DNA of 64,000 bases from Branchiostoma belcheri. Its lineage: Eukaryota > Chordata > Leptocardii > Amphioxiformes > Branchiostomatidae. The position numbers and the translations under genes were made by a program. Under the pieces are notes generated by a model. That model made no database searches. It saw only the letters and a list, made by a program, of their open reading frames with translations, and was not told where the DNA came from. The stretch lies in assembly GCF_001625305.1 (NCBI RefSeq), contig NW_017803379.1, positions 2,878,704 through 2,942,703 on the forward strand, read 5' to 3'. This document shows positions 43,247-53,395 of this stretch, in pieces. The stretch's first letter is position 1. Every line of letters starts with the position of its first letter.

Positions 43247-43536
43247 ACTAGGCTCCAGAGACGTCTGGAAAAGTATAGATATCGGACAAATAGACAGATA
43301 ACATGCCACGGTAATGTTGGAGCGCGAAACCTTCTCGCTCTCCGTGGCAAAAACTCCCTCGGCAGCAAATCGTCCCTCGCGGCCGCATACTAGTAGTATT
43401 ACTCGCGTCGCTCAGAGAAAAAATAACGCCGACGCCCAACAAGACTGCGAAGGAGGCTACCACAACAGTTGGTCCGCTAAAGTTGGTCGCTCTGTTTCTA
43501 CTCTTTTCAGCCACCTCAGAAGCCTGGTAGAGGCTA
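43247..43536. mobile_element. Family A element interrupted by a CG-rich palindrome fragment
   Basis: The left arm contains AATAGACAGATAACATGCC and the right end CAGAAGCCTGGTAGAGGCTA. Between them, 43318-43436 resembles the palindrome at 37671-37822, consistent with one element landing in another. Confidence 0.65.
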
Positions 43537-43929
43537 CCCCCCCCCCAAGTCAGACGGTTTGCGTGCCTTCTAAATAGTGCCCTCCGCCTCCTTTCCACAT
43601 TACCCTCAGCATAACCACAAACTACCCAAGTGCGCGGCAAATATCTCCTCTTCTCAGACTACTGCAGGAGTATCTGAACTTCCTGTAGTGGTCACAAATT
43701 CCCTCGGAGTAACCCAGATGCCCAGACATGCCCGACAGAAGGTAAACACACAAATCTGTCATCGGACGATTAGTACTCTCCGAACAGAGATTCTTTATTG
43801 ACACAACAAAAAAGTACAGAGACTTTTGTACTGGTCTTCTACAACTCAACTTAACTAAACTTAAACAAAGCTACATACATGTGTGGATTACGTCATCTTA
43901 CGTACAGAGTATATGTATGATGTAACAAT
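43537..43929. other. Intergenic, no gene seen
   Basis: No domain-bearing reading frame; no recognised repeat. Confidence 0.45.
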
Positions 43930-44172
43930 AAAGGTTAACTATTCTCTAACATGTGGTCTCTAAGATCGAAACATTCTTTAATGTATTTTCCTAATTTGAA
44001 CACTGTATTGGTTATCTCCACTGAGAATGTAGTTGAATTTATCTATAGCATCTAACGTATTGAAATCGCGGAAAGAAAGGTGAACAGCAATAGGCGCTTA
44101 TCATTGTATAGTGTACAGTCCATTATAAAATGGTGCTCATTTTCAATCATGTTTGGACAAAATGGAGTAGCC
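43930..44172 (-). mobile_element. LINE remnant (reverse-transcriptase C-terminus)
   Basis: The minus strand encodes CPNMIENEHHFIMDCTLYND, the typical C-terminal zinc-knuckle-like segment of CR1/L2-type LINE proteins. In a shifted frame it continues as LDAIDKFNYIL. The fragment is decayed and lacks the polymerase core. Confidence 0.65.
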
Positions 44173-44216
44173 TCCTTTTCAGGCGTTCCGGGATCGGTCG
44201 TTTTTTTTTCGGGGGG

Positions 44217-44268
44217 GGGGGACGCCGAAGGGCGGTTTAATATACCGGCTATACCGATACAGATACAG
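44217..44268 (+). mobile_element. SINE 3' fragment
   Basis: GCCGAAGGGCGGTTTAATAT, then ACCGGCTATACCGATACAGA, matches the 3' end and tail of the tRNA-derived SINE at 13733-13937, here on the plus strand. A poly-G run sits at its 5' border. Confidence 0.65.
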
Positions 44269-45529
44269 ACCAAAATTCTTTCCTGACGTTTTGATTACTT
44301 ATGTCAGTACTATAACTGCAGGTGATCATACTACGGTTTTTGTGCGTTTGTCACGGTGTGAACAGATTTTCGCTTGACTGTAAATAAACGGCGTGGCGCC
44401 ATCTACGTGATATGAGGTCCTCGCGACAGGAAAACCACAGTCCTTCAGACCAGTGGTGGCGGTTGGAAAAACATGCAGGCGTACAGGGCATGGGTCTGCA
44501 TCGCCGGTTTATCAAAGAAATGACCATCTTTGAACTTGGTTAGGCACTCGGGTCGTCGCTAAGAAAAACTGTCAAGCGGCAGCCAGTTTACATAATAAAC
44601 GACTATCCTCACATGCAGTAACAAGTCCCATATATAAAGTATGAATGGTAGGCATAATTTGTCACTGACTGATAGACGGAATGAGAAAAATTTGTGTGGA
44701 GTGGGAGAACTGGTGTGTGCACATTTCCTCCATCTATGCAATAATTTGTTTTGTGGTCTCGTGGTTTAAGACATAACTATAAATCTTATTTTCTTATTTT
44801 TTCCGACCGAACATTTGCGAGACTAAGCCGGAAAAACTCCCGAAACGCCGGGATCTGTCGTTAACAGCTACCAGATGCCCGGACCAGGAGAAACAGTCAC
44901 CCTTCCCGTCTGCGACTTTCTCTCCGTTCTGGGATGTTCTTTCCGGACTGTATTGCGCAATCATTACATCATTACACTTCCCTTTGGCACTAGTTCAACG
45001 TGCAACACAACACTCGGTTGACCGCAATTGCGTATTTTATCTGCATAATTCTACTATTTCTACGTATGTTTTTCAGGTAGTATCCGATTATCTGTGGTAC
45101 ACATTTGCCACTGTAAAATGAACTTGAAGTTGTCTACGTTTCTTACTACAACACCTCTTGTCTGTCATCACCTTCTTGCAGTACCAGGCACGAGGAGAGT
45201 GAAGAGGAAGAGAAGTCAAAGGTTTAGGGTAACGACGCGGTCATATTCGTACGGTAGGAATTTGATGGACTCGTAGAACAGCAAAACTTGAGGAAAGAAA
45301 ACAGACCACAGGAACCAAATGGAGGAAGCCGGTTGTCATTATCATCTGTGGTGCCCCAACGGTCAAATAATTAGACTGAGGGATAAACGAGATGAGAGAG
45401 AATTTTCGGCAGGCTGTAACAAAACCAACAACTGATGACAAGCATCTAATAAAGCCTTTCCCGTAAGAAGACAGCTATCACAATTATTAGTTTGTGATTG
45501 TGCGATGAATGTGACCGTGCCCTTACAGT
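44269..45529. other. Intergenic, no gene seen
   Basis: Unremarkable AT-rich sequence without recognised repeats or domains. Confidence 0.45.
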
Positions 45530-45615
45530 ATAGCCTCTGTCAGGCTTTAGATGCGGCTGGATAGAGTAGATATTGGCCTAATAGACAGGTAACATGCCTA
45601 GTCCGCTAAAGGAGT
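45530..45615. mobile_element. Left half of a family A element
   Basis: TAGCCTCTGTCAGGCTTTAG, then ATTGGCCTAATAGACAGGTA and ACATGCCTAGTCCGCTAAAG. The right arm is absent. Confidence 0.65.
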
Positions 45616-46439
45616 ATAGTCCCTACAAGGCTGTTCTTTCTCAATACAAGACTAGTATGACCAGTTCCGACCGGCCCAGGAACCTGTTCACTGTTGTACA
45701 AACAGTCGTGGGGGGTGGTTAACATCCTGTGTGGGTGGAAAAAGGATTTACTTGTTAGTCCCTCAAACGTCACTTGCACAAGGGAATGAGGTCAGCCTCA
45801 ACAGGCCCGCCGTACGGTCAACTTTCTCTAACTTGTATGAATGAATGACGACCTGCATTGCACATTTTTGCCACACGTGCACTGGGCTAAGTACAGGTCA
45901 AAACAAGACACGATGGAAAAGATACATACAAAATAAAACTAGTTATCATTACATAAATTCAACTTCTCGCTTTTCAGTTATAGTAGAGATAAAGGAACAG
46001 TTTCGATGGAAGGTTTGTCAATTTGCATTAGGAATATGAATTTTTCTACAGTGCTCAAGTGTATGAAGTAAGGAAATAGGTTTTGTACAAGCCTATACAG
46101 ATAATTTCTCTCTTGTGCTAACTTTGTGTTTATATATTATCTAGGACCTTTAGAGAGCTACATTCTCTTCATTGTGACTGATCAGTAGTCATTGTTTGAC
46201 TTACTAGTATTTCTCACGTTTACACTTACGATGACGACAATGACTTGCTAGCTTTGGCGATGACTTAACCGTTAAAATAAAACATACAATCATTGAATGT
46301 GTACAAGTTGTCAGGCTGTCCAATTTGTCTCCGATAGACTCAGGTCTGGTACTAGTATACTCTGCAGCTTTTATGTATGAGGTGCATTTCGACGCTGACA
46401 AGAAAGGGGAGCTAAAGATCGCATGAGATTGTCTGACCC
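45616..46439. other. Intergenic, no gene seen
   Basis: No domain-bearing reading frame; no recognised repeat. Confidence 0.45.
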
Positions 46440-46580
46440 TGCTCTCCAGGCAGAGGTTGGTGGAGAAGATTATGACGTCCTGTCTATCAGAGGCCCCGTT
46501 AATGTAGCGACAGAAAACGGGGAATATGATACATGTAGAAAGTTCACGATCTTCTCCACCAACCTCTGCTTGGAGAGTAG
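46440..46580. mobile_element. Palindromic element, family C-like
   Basis: GCTCTCCAGGCAGAGGTTGG and CCAACCTCTGCTTGGAGAGT are inverted ends, extended by TGGAGAAGAT / ATCTTCTCCA, giving terminal repeats of about 33 bp around an unpaired middle. The ends share CTCCAAGCAGAGG with the element at 35960-36113. Confidence 0.7.
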
Positions 46581-47084
46581 CCTGACCCTACGTAAAGCGA
46601 CTACCCAGCAGATTTGTACCACACAGAGCTGGGCTCTTCCAGGTGAACCACGCCTCACTGGACGTCTTACATTCCTGGGATTACAGTATATTCACCTGGG
46701 CGAAGACATGTCAATCAGAAGAACTAAATTTTGTATGGGTACAGCTTTAAGGTACAGAGAAAGACTTACAAGAGCCGGTTGTGGTACCCAAACTTTGGAT
46801 CAAGGACCAGTAAAGTGTAATGAAAACGACTCACATTTCTACGAGTCCTCCTCAGACCCATGTCAAACATAGCCTAAAACTGCCGAACTCCTCCCAACCA
46901 TGGTTAGGAGTAGGTCGGGAGCAAGGTCGGCTATGGTTCCGCTACTGTTCGGCTTTAATAATTTGTTTGGCTGGTGTTCGAGAGTAGACCAACAGAGATC
47001 GGAGTCAAATTTGACTCAAATTTAACTTAAAGTCGATTCGTATAGAAGGGTAGGCGTGCCCTAACCCTGCATGTATGACAGAGG
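46581..47084. other. Intergenic, no gene seen
   Basis: A 149-codon open frame runs from the preceding repeat through this stretch but shows no domain and no plausible protein character. Confidence 0.5.
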
Positions 47085-47213
47085 TAACCTCTACCAGGCT
47101 TCGGGAGGCGGCAAACTGTACTCTCCAGCGGACCGACTACCCTGGCATGTTATCTCTCTACTTTGGCCAATTTCTACTCTTTCTAACCGCCTCCCGAAGC
47201 CTGGTAAAGGCTA
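47085..47213. mobile_element. Short family A palindromic element
   Basis: CTCTACCAGGCTTCGGGAGG and CCTCCCGAAGCCTGGTAAAG frame a shortened loop that still holds TACTCTCCAGCGGACC. Confidence 0.75.
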
Positions 47214-48022
47214 GCTTTATGGAATGGAGCGAAACCCTGCCGCACCACGCCCCCTCTGTACACACAACAAACAGGTGCCCGAGACTGATGTGCCACTTCA
47301 CCCGACCCTACTGCCTCTGACAGCCAGCTATTATCGGGTATTTATCAAACTGATAGACCGTTTCATCGGCGCCGAAGAGTTGGTACATAAAGGTTCAGTA
47401 TAACGTTTACCGAGGCTTACCCTAACCTAGAGAGTGTTAACATGTTTACATGTGTAGGTACGTGACTACTTCACGATTGCATAGCTCTGTCTAACTAACA
47501 AGCAAAATCGTTCGGAAGCGTTTATATTATGCAGGCACACAAAGTTCAATCATTGGGCCATCATTATGGCTCTCTGGATGTGTAAGTACTAAAATACACG
47601 CACGTACCCAAGCTTCTGTTGTTTATAATGAGGACACTCTGCAGCGTACGCTTGGTTATAAACAAATCATCAATCATCAACGAAGTCTCTTGTATTTACC
47701 TGTAATTTGTCCCTTTGTGGTTCCTTTAATGATGGTGGCCAGAAAAATACAACGATACAGGATATAGGGGTAGTGTGTCATTCAAACGCTAGTCTAAGCT
47801 TCCTAGGAGTATACGGTAAGAGGGTGTGTTTATGAAGGTATGTTTTAGAGCACCCAAAGCAGTAACATACCAACTTCGCACGCGGCGCGGCGGCGGCAGC
47901 TAGCTATATTACACCGAACGACCTGTTACACCCAATCTTTGCAAATCTAATTGCAGGAGTTGTTTAAAGCTTTCTAGTGATGATCGATACTCCAACTGTA
48001 TGGCACCTGCCGTATCTGGCGT
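47214..48022. other. Intergenic with a SINE fragment
   Basis: At 47879-47935 the sequence GGCGGCGGCAGCTAGCTA with ATTACACCGAACGACCTG matches the body of the tRNA-derived SINE at 13733-13937 (minus orientation). Otherwise nothing is seen. Confidence 0.55.
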
Positions 48023-48185
48023 TAGTCTCCACCAGACACCTTTGCAGGCTGATTAAGTAGTAGAAATCGACCTTGAAAGGGCCATAGAGGGTCCAATTTG
48101 TCTGTACGGCATTCCTTTTTAAGGCCAATTTCTACTACATGTACATTGTATTTAATCAGCCTGAAAAGGAGTCTGGCTGAGACCA
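48023..48185. mobile_element. Palindromic element, family B, copy 3
   Basis: TTAGTCTCCACCAGACACC at the left and GGAGTCTGGCTGAGACCA at the right, with AGTAGAAATCGACCTTGAAA against GGCCAATTTCTACT. Confidence 0.75.
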
Positions 48186-48429
48186 CGGTGACGTGCCGGG
48201 GAGAAGTCGTCGCGGTGACCGGCAGCTGACCCCGGCAGGTGAGACAAATGACTCCCGCCTACGCGCACACCTTTATCTCAGGTAACGGGAAAAACAACAG
48301 GTAAAGGACCAACAGCGAGTCCTTTCATCTCGCCGCTGTACCTGGAGAGATTTGTCCGTAAACACACCAATTATCGGACTATCCTGGCTGGGACGGGCTA
48401 CACACGGAGGGAGTCTGGCACGGTCCGGG

Positions 48430-48641
48430 TAGCCTCTTCCAGGCTTCGGGAAGCCGCTGTGAAGAGTAGAAATTTGCCAAATAGATAGATAACACGCCAG
48501 GGGATTTGGTCCGCTAAGAGAACGGAGCGGCAAACTGTACTCTCTTGCGGACCAACTCCCCTGACACGTTTTAATATCTCTCTATTTGGCCAATTTCTAC
48601 TCTACAATTTCCAGCCGCCTCCCGAAGCCTGGTAGAGGCTA
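48430..48641. mobile_element. Palindromic element, family A, copy 3
   Basis: TAGCCTCTTCCAGGCTTCGG and CCGAAGCCTGGTAGAGGCTA. Inner GGGGATTTGGTCCGC and GCGGACCAACTCCCC pair. 212 bp, one of the best preserved copies. Confidence 0.87.
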
Positions 48642-51060
48642 CCGCCCGGGTACAAACACAGGCAGCAAACCGGCCCGTCACGGGGATCAGCGCAGTCACC
48701 CATCACCGGGCCGGCCGGGAAAACATTTACACAGGAGCCACTGTGGACTCAAACAGCCCTATCAACCATGTACTACTTACCTATATCTCTACTCTGTCGG
48801 TCTTTCATGTGGGCCTGTTTGTTTCAAGCAGCACGTACACAGTACATGGGTCATGGAGATCAGTGTTCTTAAAAAGCGGCTTATCATCAAGCCTTTTTGT
48901 GACACGAAAATTTAAGTAGGGGATGAAGACAAAAACAATACCGTTGATCATGAAATCTCAAACACCAATGAAGTCAATTGAGTTGATTTCTTACAGAAAA
49001 CGGCAGTTTCACCATTGACATTGATGAATCATGTTCAGTCCAAACTCATTTGGCAGATGGACTTCGACATTGCGAATTTCTTCATTTGGGGCAAGTGCTT
49101 TTTCGAACATAGAAAATTGAATGACGTTTCAAAATATGTTTTTGGGATAGTTTGTCGTTTTCTCATTGGTTTTCCCTCCATATCGTAAACTGTCACAAAC
49201 ACGAGGATGACGACACTCGAATCGATGCTAGCTACCAGCTAAGACCAAGGTTCAGAGAAAACAGCACGCGTACATTGTCACGTACCGGAAGATGACGCGA
49301 GCGACGAAAATAATGACAGCTCACAAACTTTGTAGTTTGTACTGTCTTCTCGTGTGACATTCAAATGAACTATTTCACCAACACTGATATTTTGATCTTC
49401 TCTTAACTGAGCTAATTCGATCTTCAAATACATGTAGTACCCATCCCGAAGCCCTGGTCACTGCCGTAACATTAACGGTGCTGTCACATCAGTCCTAGGT
49501 CGTTGTATGATTTTGATGCCGTATGATTTTCAAGCAGACTCTGGCCGATTCAACCGCCTACGGGCATCTATCGCAGCCGTTTTGGTAACAAAATTTGCAG
49601 GAGAGCTGATTTTTACAGGACACATGCACGACTGTCCCAATGATGCCCTTCGGTGTAGTTTGAAAACGTACGATGATCGTACGACGTTTGTGACCTAACG
49701 ACCAAAACATAACACTTGACGTGTTGTCCCTCACACACGCGTCTGGCAGGTGAACGGAATGGTACGTTGTGTTTACAAGCAAGTCTGCATGGACGCCTGC
49801 CAAACCACGGCGGATGACTCAGTCCTCCACAGTTAAGGCACTTCTCTTGAATCTTAACCCCTGACACACAAGAGCTTCGTCTGTTTCTTGTTTTCTGTCG
49901 GCTCCCAAGGTTTCTGGAAAACTATCTAGAGTTGGAAATTACACTCCTCTAACCATCTAACTTCTTGCATACTGCTACAGTATTCAATCTATTTTGGCTA
50001 ATTTCTACAACGTACTTTCTCAGCAAGCCGGGGGGCAGGTAGAGACCAGTTAAGAGTGACAGAGACTAAGTTGTTTTTGTGTTCAGACAAGCTAAAAAAA
50101 AGAACGTTCAACAAGCTTGGTTGAGAGGACTTGCCTGTGGCACCTGGCAGACAAGCAGAAAATTACGGTGGTAAAAAGTGGTCTTTCCGACCCAAATATG
50201 TTCTACAGGTCGTTGTCACTAATCTTGTGACCATATTTCCATGACGTCAATCAATGGTCATTTGATCTTTTGTTTCTGTGTAAGACCATGAATATTAAAA
50301 CTCAACGATCCCTCCCACTTTTATTGTGAACGATAACATCCTGATATCACATATCAATTTCTGTGAATGGGTATATCTGACTGCTGGGTATCCTACAAAG
50401 TATTTTCACCCTGTTGACAAGAATGTTGAACGTTTGTTCGTGTCGTGTGAAAAACCAACATAACCGTGTAGTGGAAAAGTCAACTTCTATTTAAGACAAC
50501 AGTCTGAGAATGTTGGATATGTATATCACCTAGCATACCAAACACTAGTCGCTATAGCCCCCCTGGGTCGGAGTCTCACGCCACACAATGGTTCTCTAGC
50601 AGTACCAGTCACCCATACTGGTGGATAAACATGTGTGTGAGTACGGTATTGTGGTGTCGGCTTGCTGTTTGGGCACGGTTGCGACGTAAACTTCTAGGGG
50701 GAGAGAAAGAATCGTACCACCGTCCCATTGTTGTCGGGCCGTAACGAGGAAAATTGACACCGCGTAAATACCAGGAGCAGGGAACCGAAGATGTCTCCAA
50801 GGGGCGAATGACGTAAAGTCTCTCCTTAGTAACAACCACCTTTTTCAGGAGGCGCGGCCAAGTACACAATGGGGGTGATGTGAGAAAAACAGTCTTAACC
50901 TTTTAATGATGCAGATGTTGTAGTTGTAATTTTGTATCCGTGTTGCTTTTTCACATCATTTCCACACCGTTGGAAGGCTATATGAAAATAGATGTTGTGG
51001 TTATACTGACTAGAAAAAGCTCAGTACAATCATTAACACCCAAAAGTGGTTTCCTCCGAC
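48642..51060. other. Intergenic, no gene seen
   Basis: Contains a degenerate family A/B piece at about 49960-50050 (GGCTAATTTCTAC, GGCAGGTAGAGACC). Reading frames are short and lack recognisable domains. Confidence 0.45.
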
Positions 51061-51099
51061 AAATTGTCGCCGCAGGGGGTACGGAAAAGCCCGCCAAGG

Positions 51100-51175
51100 T
51101 GGGCTGAGGGGGCGTGGCAAAGGGTAAAGGGGCGTGCGGAACTTCTATAAATACACTTCACGTACATTCGGTGCC
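51100..51175 (+). promoter_or_regulatory. TATA promoter with two GC/KLF-type boxes
   Basis: GGGGGCGTGGC at 51108-51118 and GGGGCGTG at 51128-51135 precede TATAAATA at 51146-51153, with correct spacing for transcription to start near 51175-51180. An E-box CACGTG lies just downstream at 51192-51197. GGGCGTGGC is the site read by SP/KLF factors. Confidence 0.55.
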
Positions 51176-51535
51176 TAGGTAACAATCAGAACACGTGATC
51201 GCCCGAGGATCATGTATCCTCAACTTCTTATATATAATCTAGGCCACCGTCACTTCTGAGTCAACTTGTCAGTAGGTCCCACGACTTTCCCCCCAAGTCT
51301 TTAGAAAGTTCACGTAGCTAGATTTAACCTGGTCGGTCGCGCCTTTCCATTCGGGAAGCGGCGTCCGCTCACAATAGAACAGTGCCGTCGAGTTCAAATT
51401 GAAGGTCGTCGGACTCGCTACAGTAGTGTTAGCCAGCGTCGTAACGTATCGACAGCCCTTTTCTTTACCCATATAGCCCTTCTCGAAGCAATCATAGAGT
51501 TTTTAAAAGCGGTGGTGGGCACGCTGGTGTCCCAG

Positions 51536-51692
51536 ATGCACGTCAGTGTGGTGTTCCCGATCATACCGGCCAGCGACGTCGCGGAGGTGCTCGGGGAGGC
51601 CGAGAGCTCGAGCAGCTCCAGCGGACACGGCACGGACGACGACCGCTCCGACACAGACGACATGTCCGAGGACTCCGGTCGGGAAACTCCAG
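51536..51692 (+). CDS. Candidate first coding exon, possibly alternative start of the KLF5-type gene
   Basis: The ATG at 51536 opens a frame of 52 codons ending at a good donor (CCAG|GTAAGC). It encodes MHVSVVFPIIPASDVAEVLG, then a Ser-rich and Asp-rich stretch (GTDDDRSDTDDMSEDSG). It lies 390 bp downstream of a TATA/GC-box promoter on the same strand. The exon ends in phase 1 and can splice in frame to an acceptor at 58071 in the KLF5-type gene (…[18 protein letters not shown]…), or to a small exon near 57547. I do not recognise the peptide. It could also belong to an unrelated gene, since no linking transcript can be seen. Confidence 0.45.
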
Positions 51693-51712
51693 GTAAGCAA
51701 CGATAGCGCAGA

Positions 51713-51885
51713 TAGCCTCTAGCAGGCTTCGGGAAACGGCTGGAAAGAGCAGAAATTGGCCAAATAGCCAGATTACATGCTTATAGAGTACAGTTTGCCG
51801 CCCCTGAGCGGACTAACTCCCCTGGCATGTTATTTTAGCCAATTTCTACTCTTTCCAGCCGCTTCCCGAAGCCTGACAGGGACTA
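51713..51885. mobile_element. Palindromic element, family A, copy 4
   Basis: TAGCCTCTAGCAGGCTTCGG and CGAAGCCTGACAGGGACTA. Begins only 20 bp after the donor of the 51536-51692 exon. Confidence 0.82.
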
Positions 51886-53101
51886 TACACAGACTCAGTC
51901 ACTTGTTTTTGTATGTCTTATGCCGTAAACTCTTCTGTGACTTTATTGCTGGCCTTTCTTTCAGTATAACATGTACATGTAGAAGTTAGAACCATGCCGT
52001 CCGTCCCGCCCACCTCAAAATGGCAGCCAAGTTGACAGTCTTGTCTCTCTCTACTGATGACTCATCAGGCTAGTATGGCTAGTTCTAGAGTAACAACACA
52101 ACCTTACCATATAGTGGCAGTGGCAAGAAAGTACGTCAGAAATCTTTGAATCTGAACTTTCTTGTACAACGTCTTGTTAAGAGCTACAATGACGTCATGG
52201 GAAGATCACTGACCCATTACACTCTTAAGGAAATAGACCACCTGATACCGCAAGCTGATCTCTGCTGGCGTTTTTCCACTGTCTTTTTATGGCAGGAAAT
52301 GTGTAATATATGCAAACCACGTACGTTAGAATTAAGCCTGGTACAGAGAACTAGTAATATGTTATTATGACTTGACATACAAGGCCTGAATATTACAGGT
52401 GGTAGACCAAATATAGAACATGACGCCACTGTCGGACATGCACGCTGCCCCGGGGCCTAAATATTTCAAAGCGCCCAACAGGTCATTGACATATCTACGT
52501 CAATAGTGTTCTACAAACATGTTAGTTTGTGTTCACACGGCTCTACTCTGCTCTTGAACGCTAGGTCTCAAACTAGGTACATACATCCGTAAATAATTTG
52601 ATCAGGGTGGTAAATGATTGAGTAGTAAAGTTCACAACCATTTGTGAATACAAGGACTTTACTATAAAATACATACGTAATTTTCCGTTGCTGTGATGTT
52701 TGTTCTTCCAACGAAGCGGTTAGAAATTGCCCACCACTTCAAAAGTATGACAAGCAGAATTTGTGATTAGATTGTTACTTAACTAATCTACACGCGCGCC
52801 TGATCGCGACTAAGCACAGCTCACGAGCGACTAGGATTTTAACAGGGCATGCTGCCATGTCTGTACGAGGGTAAACGGTCCGAATTTGGACAGAGCGGGT
52901 GGCCGAAACGCCAGGCCATTAGTCAGTGTCCATGTCCATTAGTGGTCAGCCATGCTCGGTGGGCGGGGAGCGTGGCGTATCCATCATTCAGGTGTTTCTT
53001 CTCCCCTTACCGCCTCACAGGCTACTGTTGACATACCTTCACGTACTGCACAGCTTCTCATGTGTGTTGCTGCACGTATATCACTTGTCGGTCTAACCCG
53101 C
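51886..53101. other. Intergenic or intronic, no gene seen
   Basis: No recognised repeat or domain. Confidence 0.45.
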
Positions 53102-53332
53102 TAGCCTCTACCAGGCTTCGGGAGCGGCGGAAAATTATAAAGAACTCGTGTAGAAATTGTTCAAATATACAGCTGACATACCAGGGGAGTTGGTCCGCTA
53201 AAGAGTACAGTTTGCGGCTCTGAAGCCTGTCGTGTCGGACCAACTCCCCTGGCATGTTATTTGTCTACTTGAACAATTTGGCTGTACAAGTTCTAAATAA
53301 ATTGCAGTCGCTTCAAGCAGCTGGTAGAGGCT
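53102..53332. mobile_element. Palindromic element, family A, copy 5
   Basis: TAGCCTCTACCAGGCTTCGG at the left; the inner pair GGGGAGTTGGTCCGC against GGACCAACTCCCC is clear; the right end CAGCTGGTAGAGGCTGG is slightly diverged. A further fragment lies at about 53350-53395. Confidence 0.8.
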
Positions 53333-53395
53333 GGTAGAGGTATCTGTGTACTTAGCCAGTTTATACTATTTCCAGTCCCTTCTGAAGCCTGAAGC

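Noticed and set aside
46423-46872. 149-codon plus-strand open frame
   Set aside because: It starts inside a palindromic family C element, has no domain and no splice pattern; a length like this occurs by chance in non-coding DNA.
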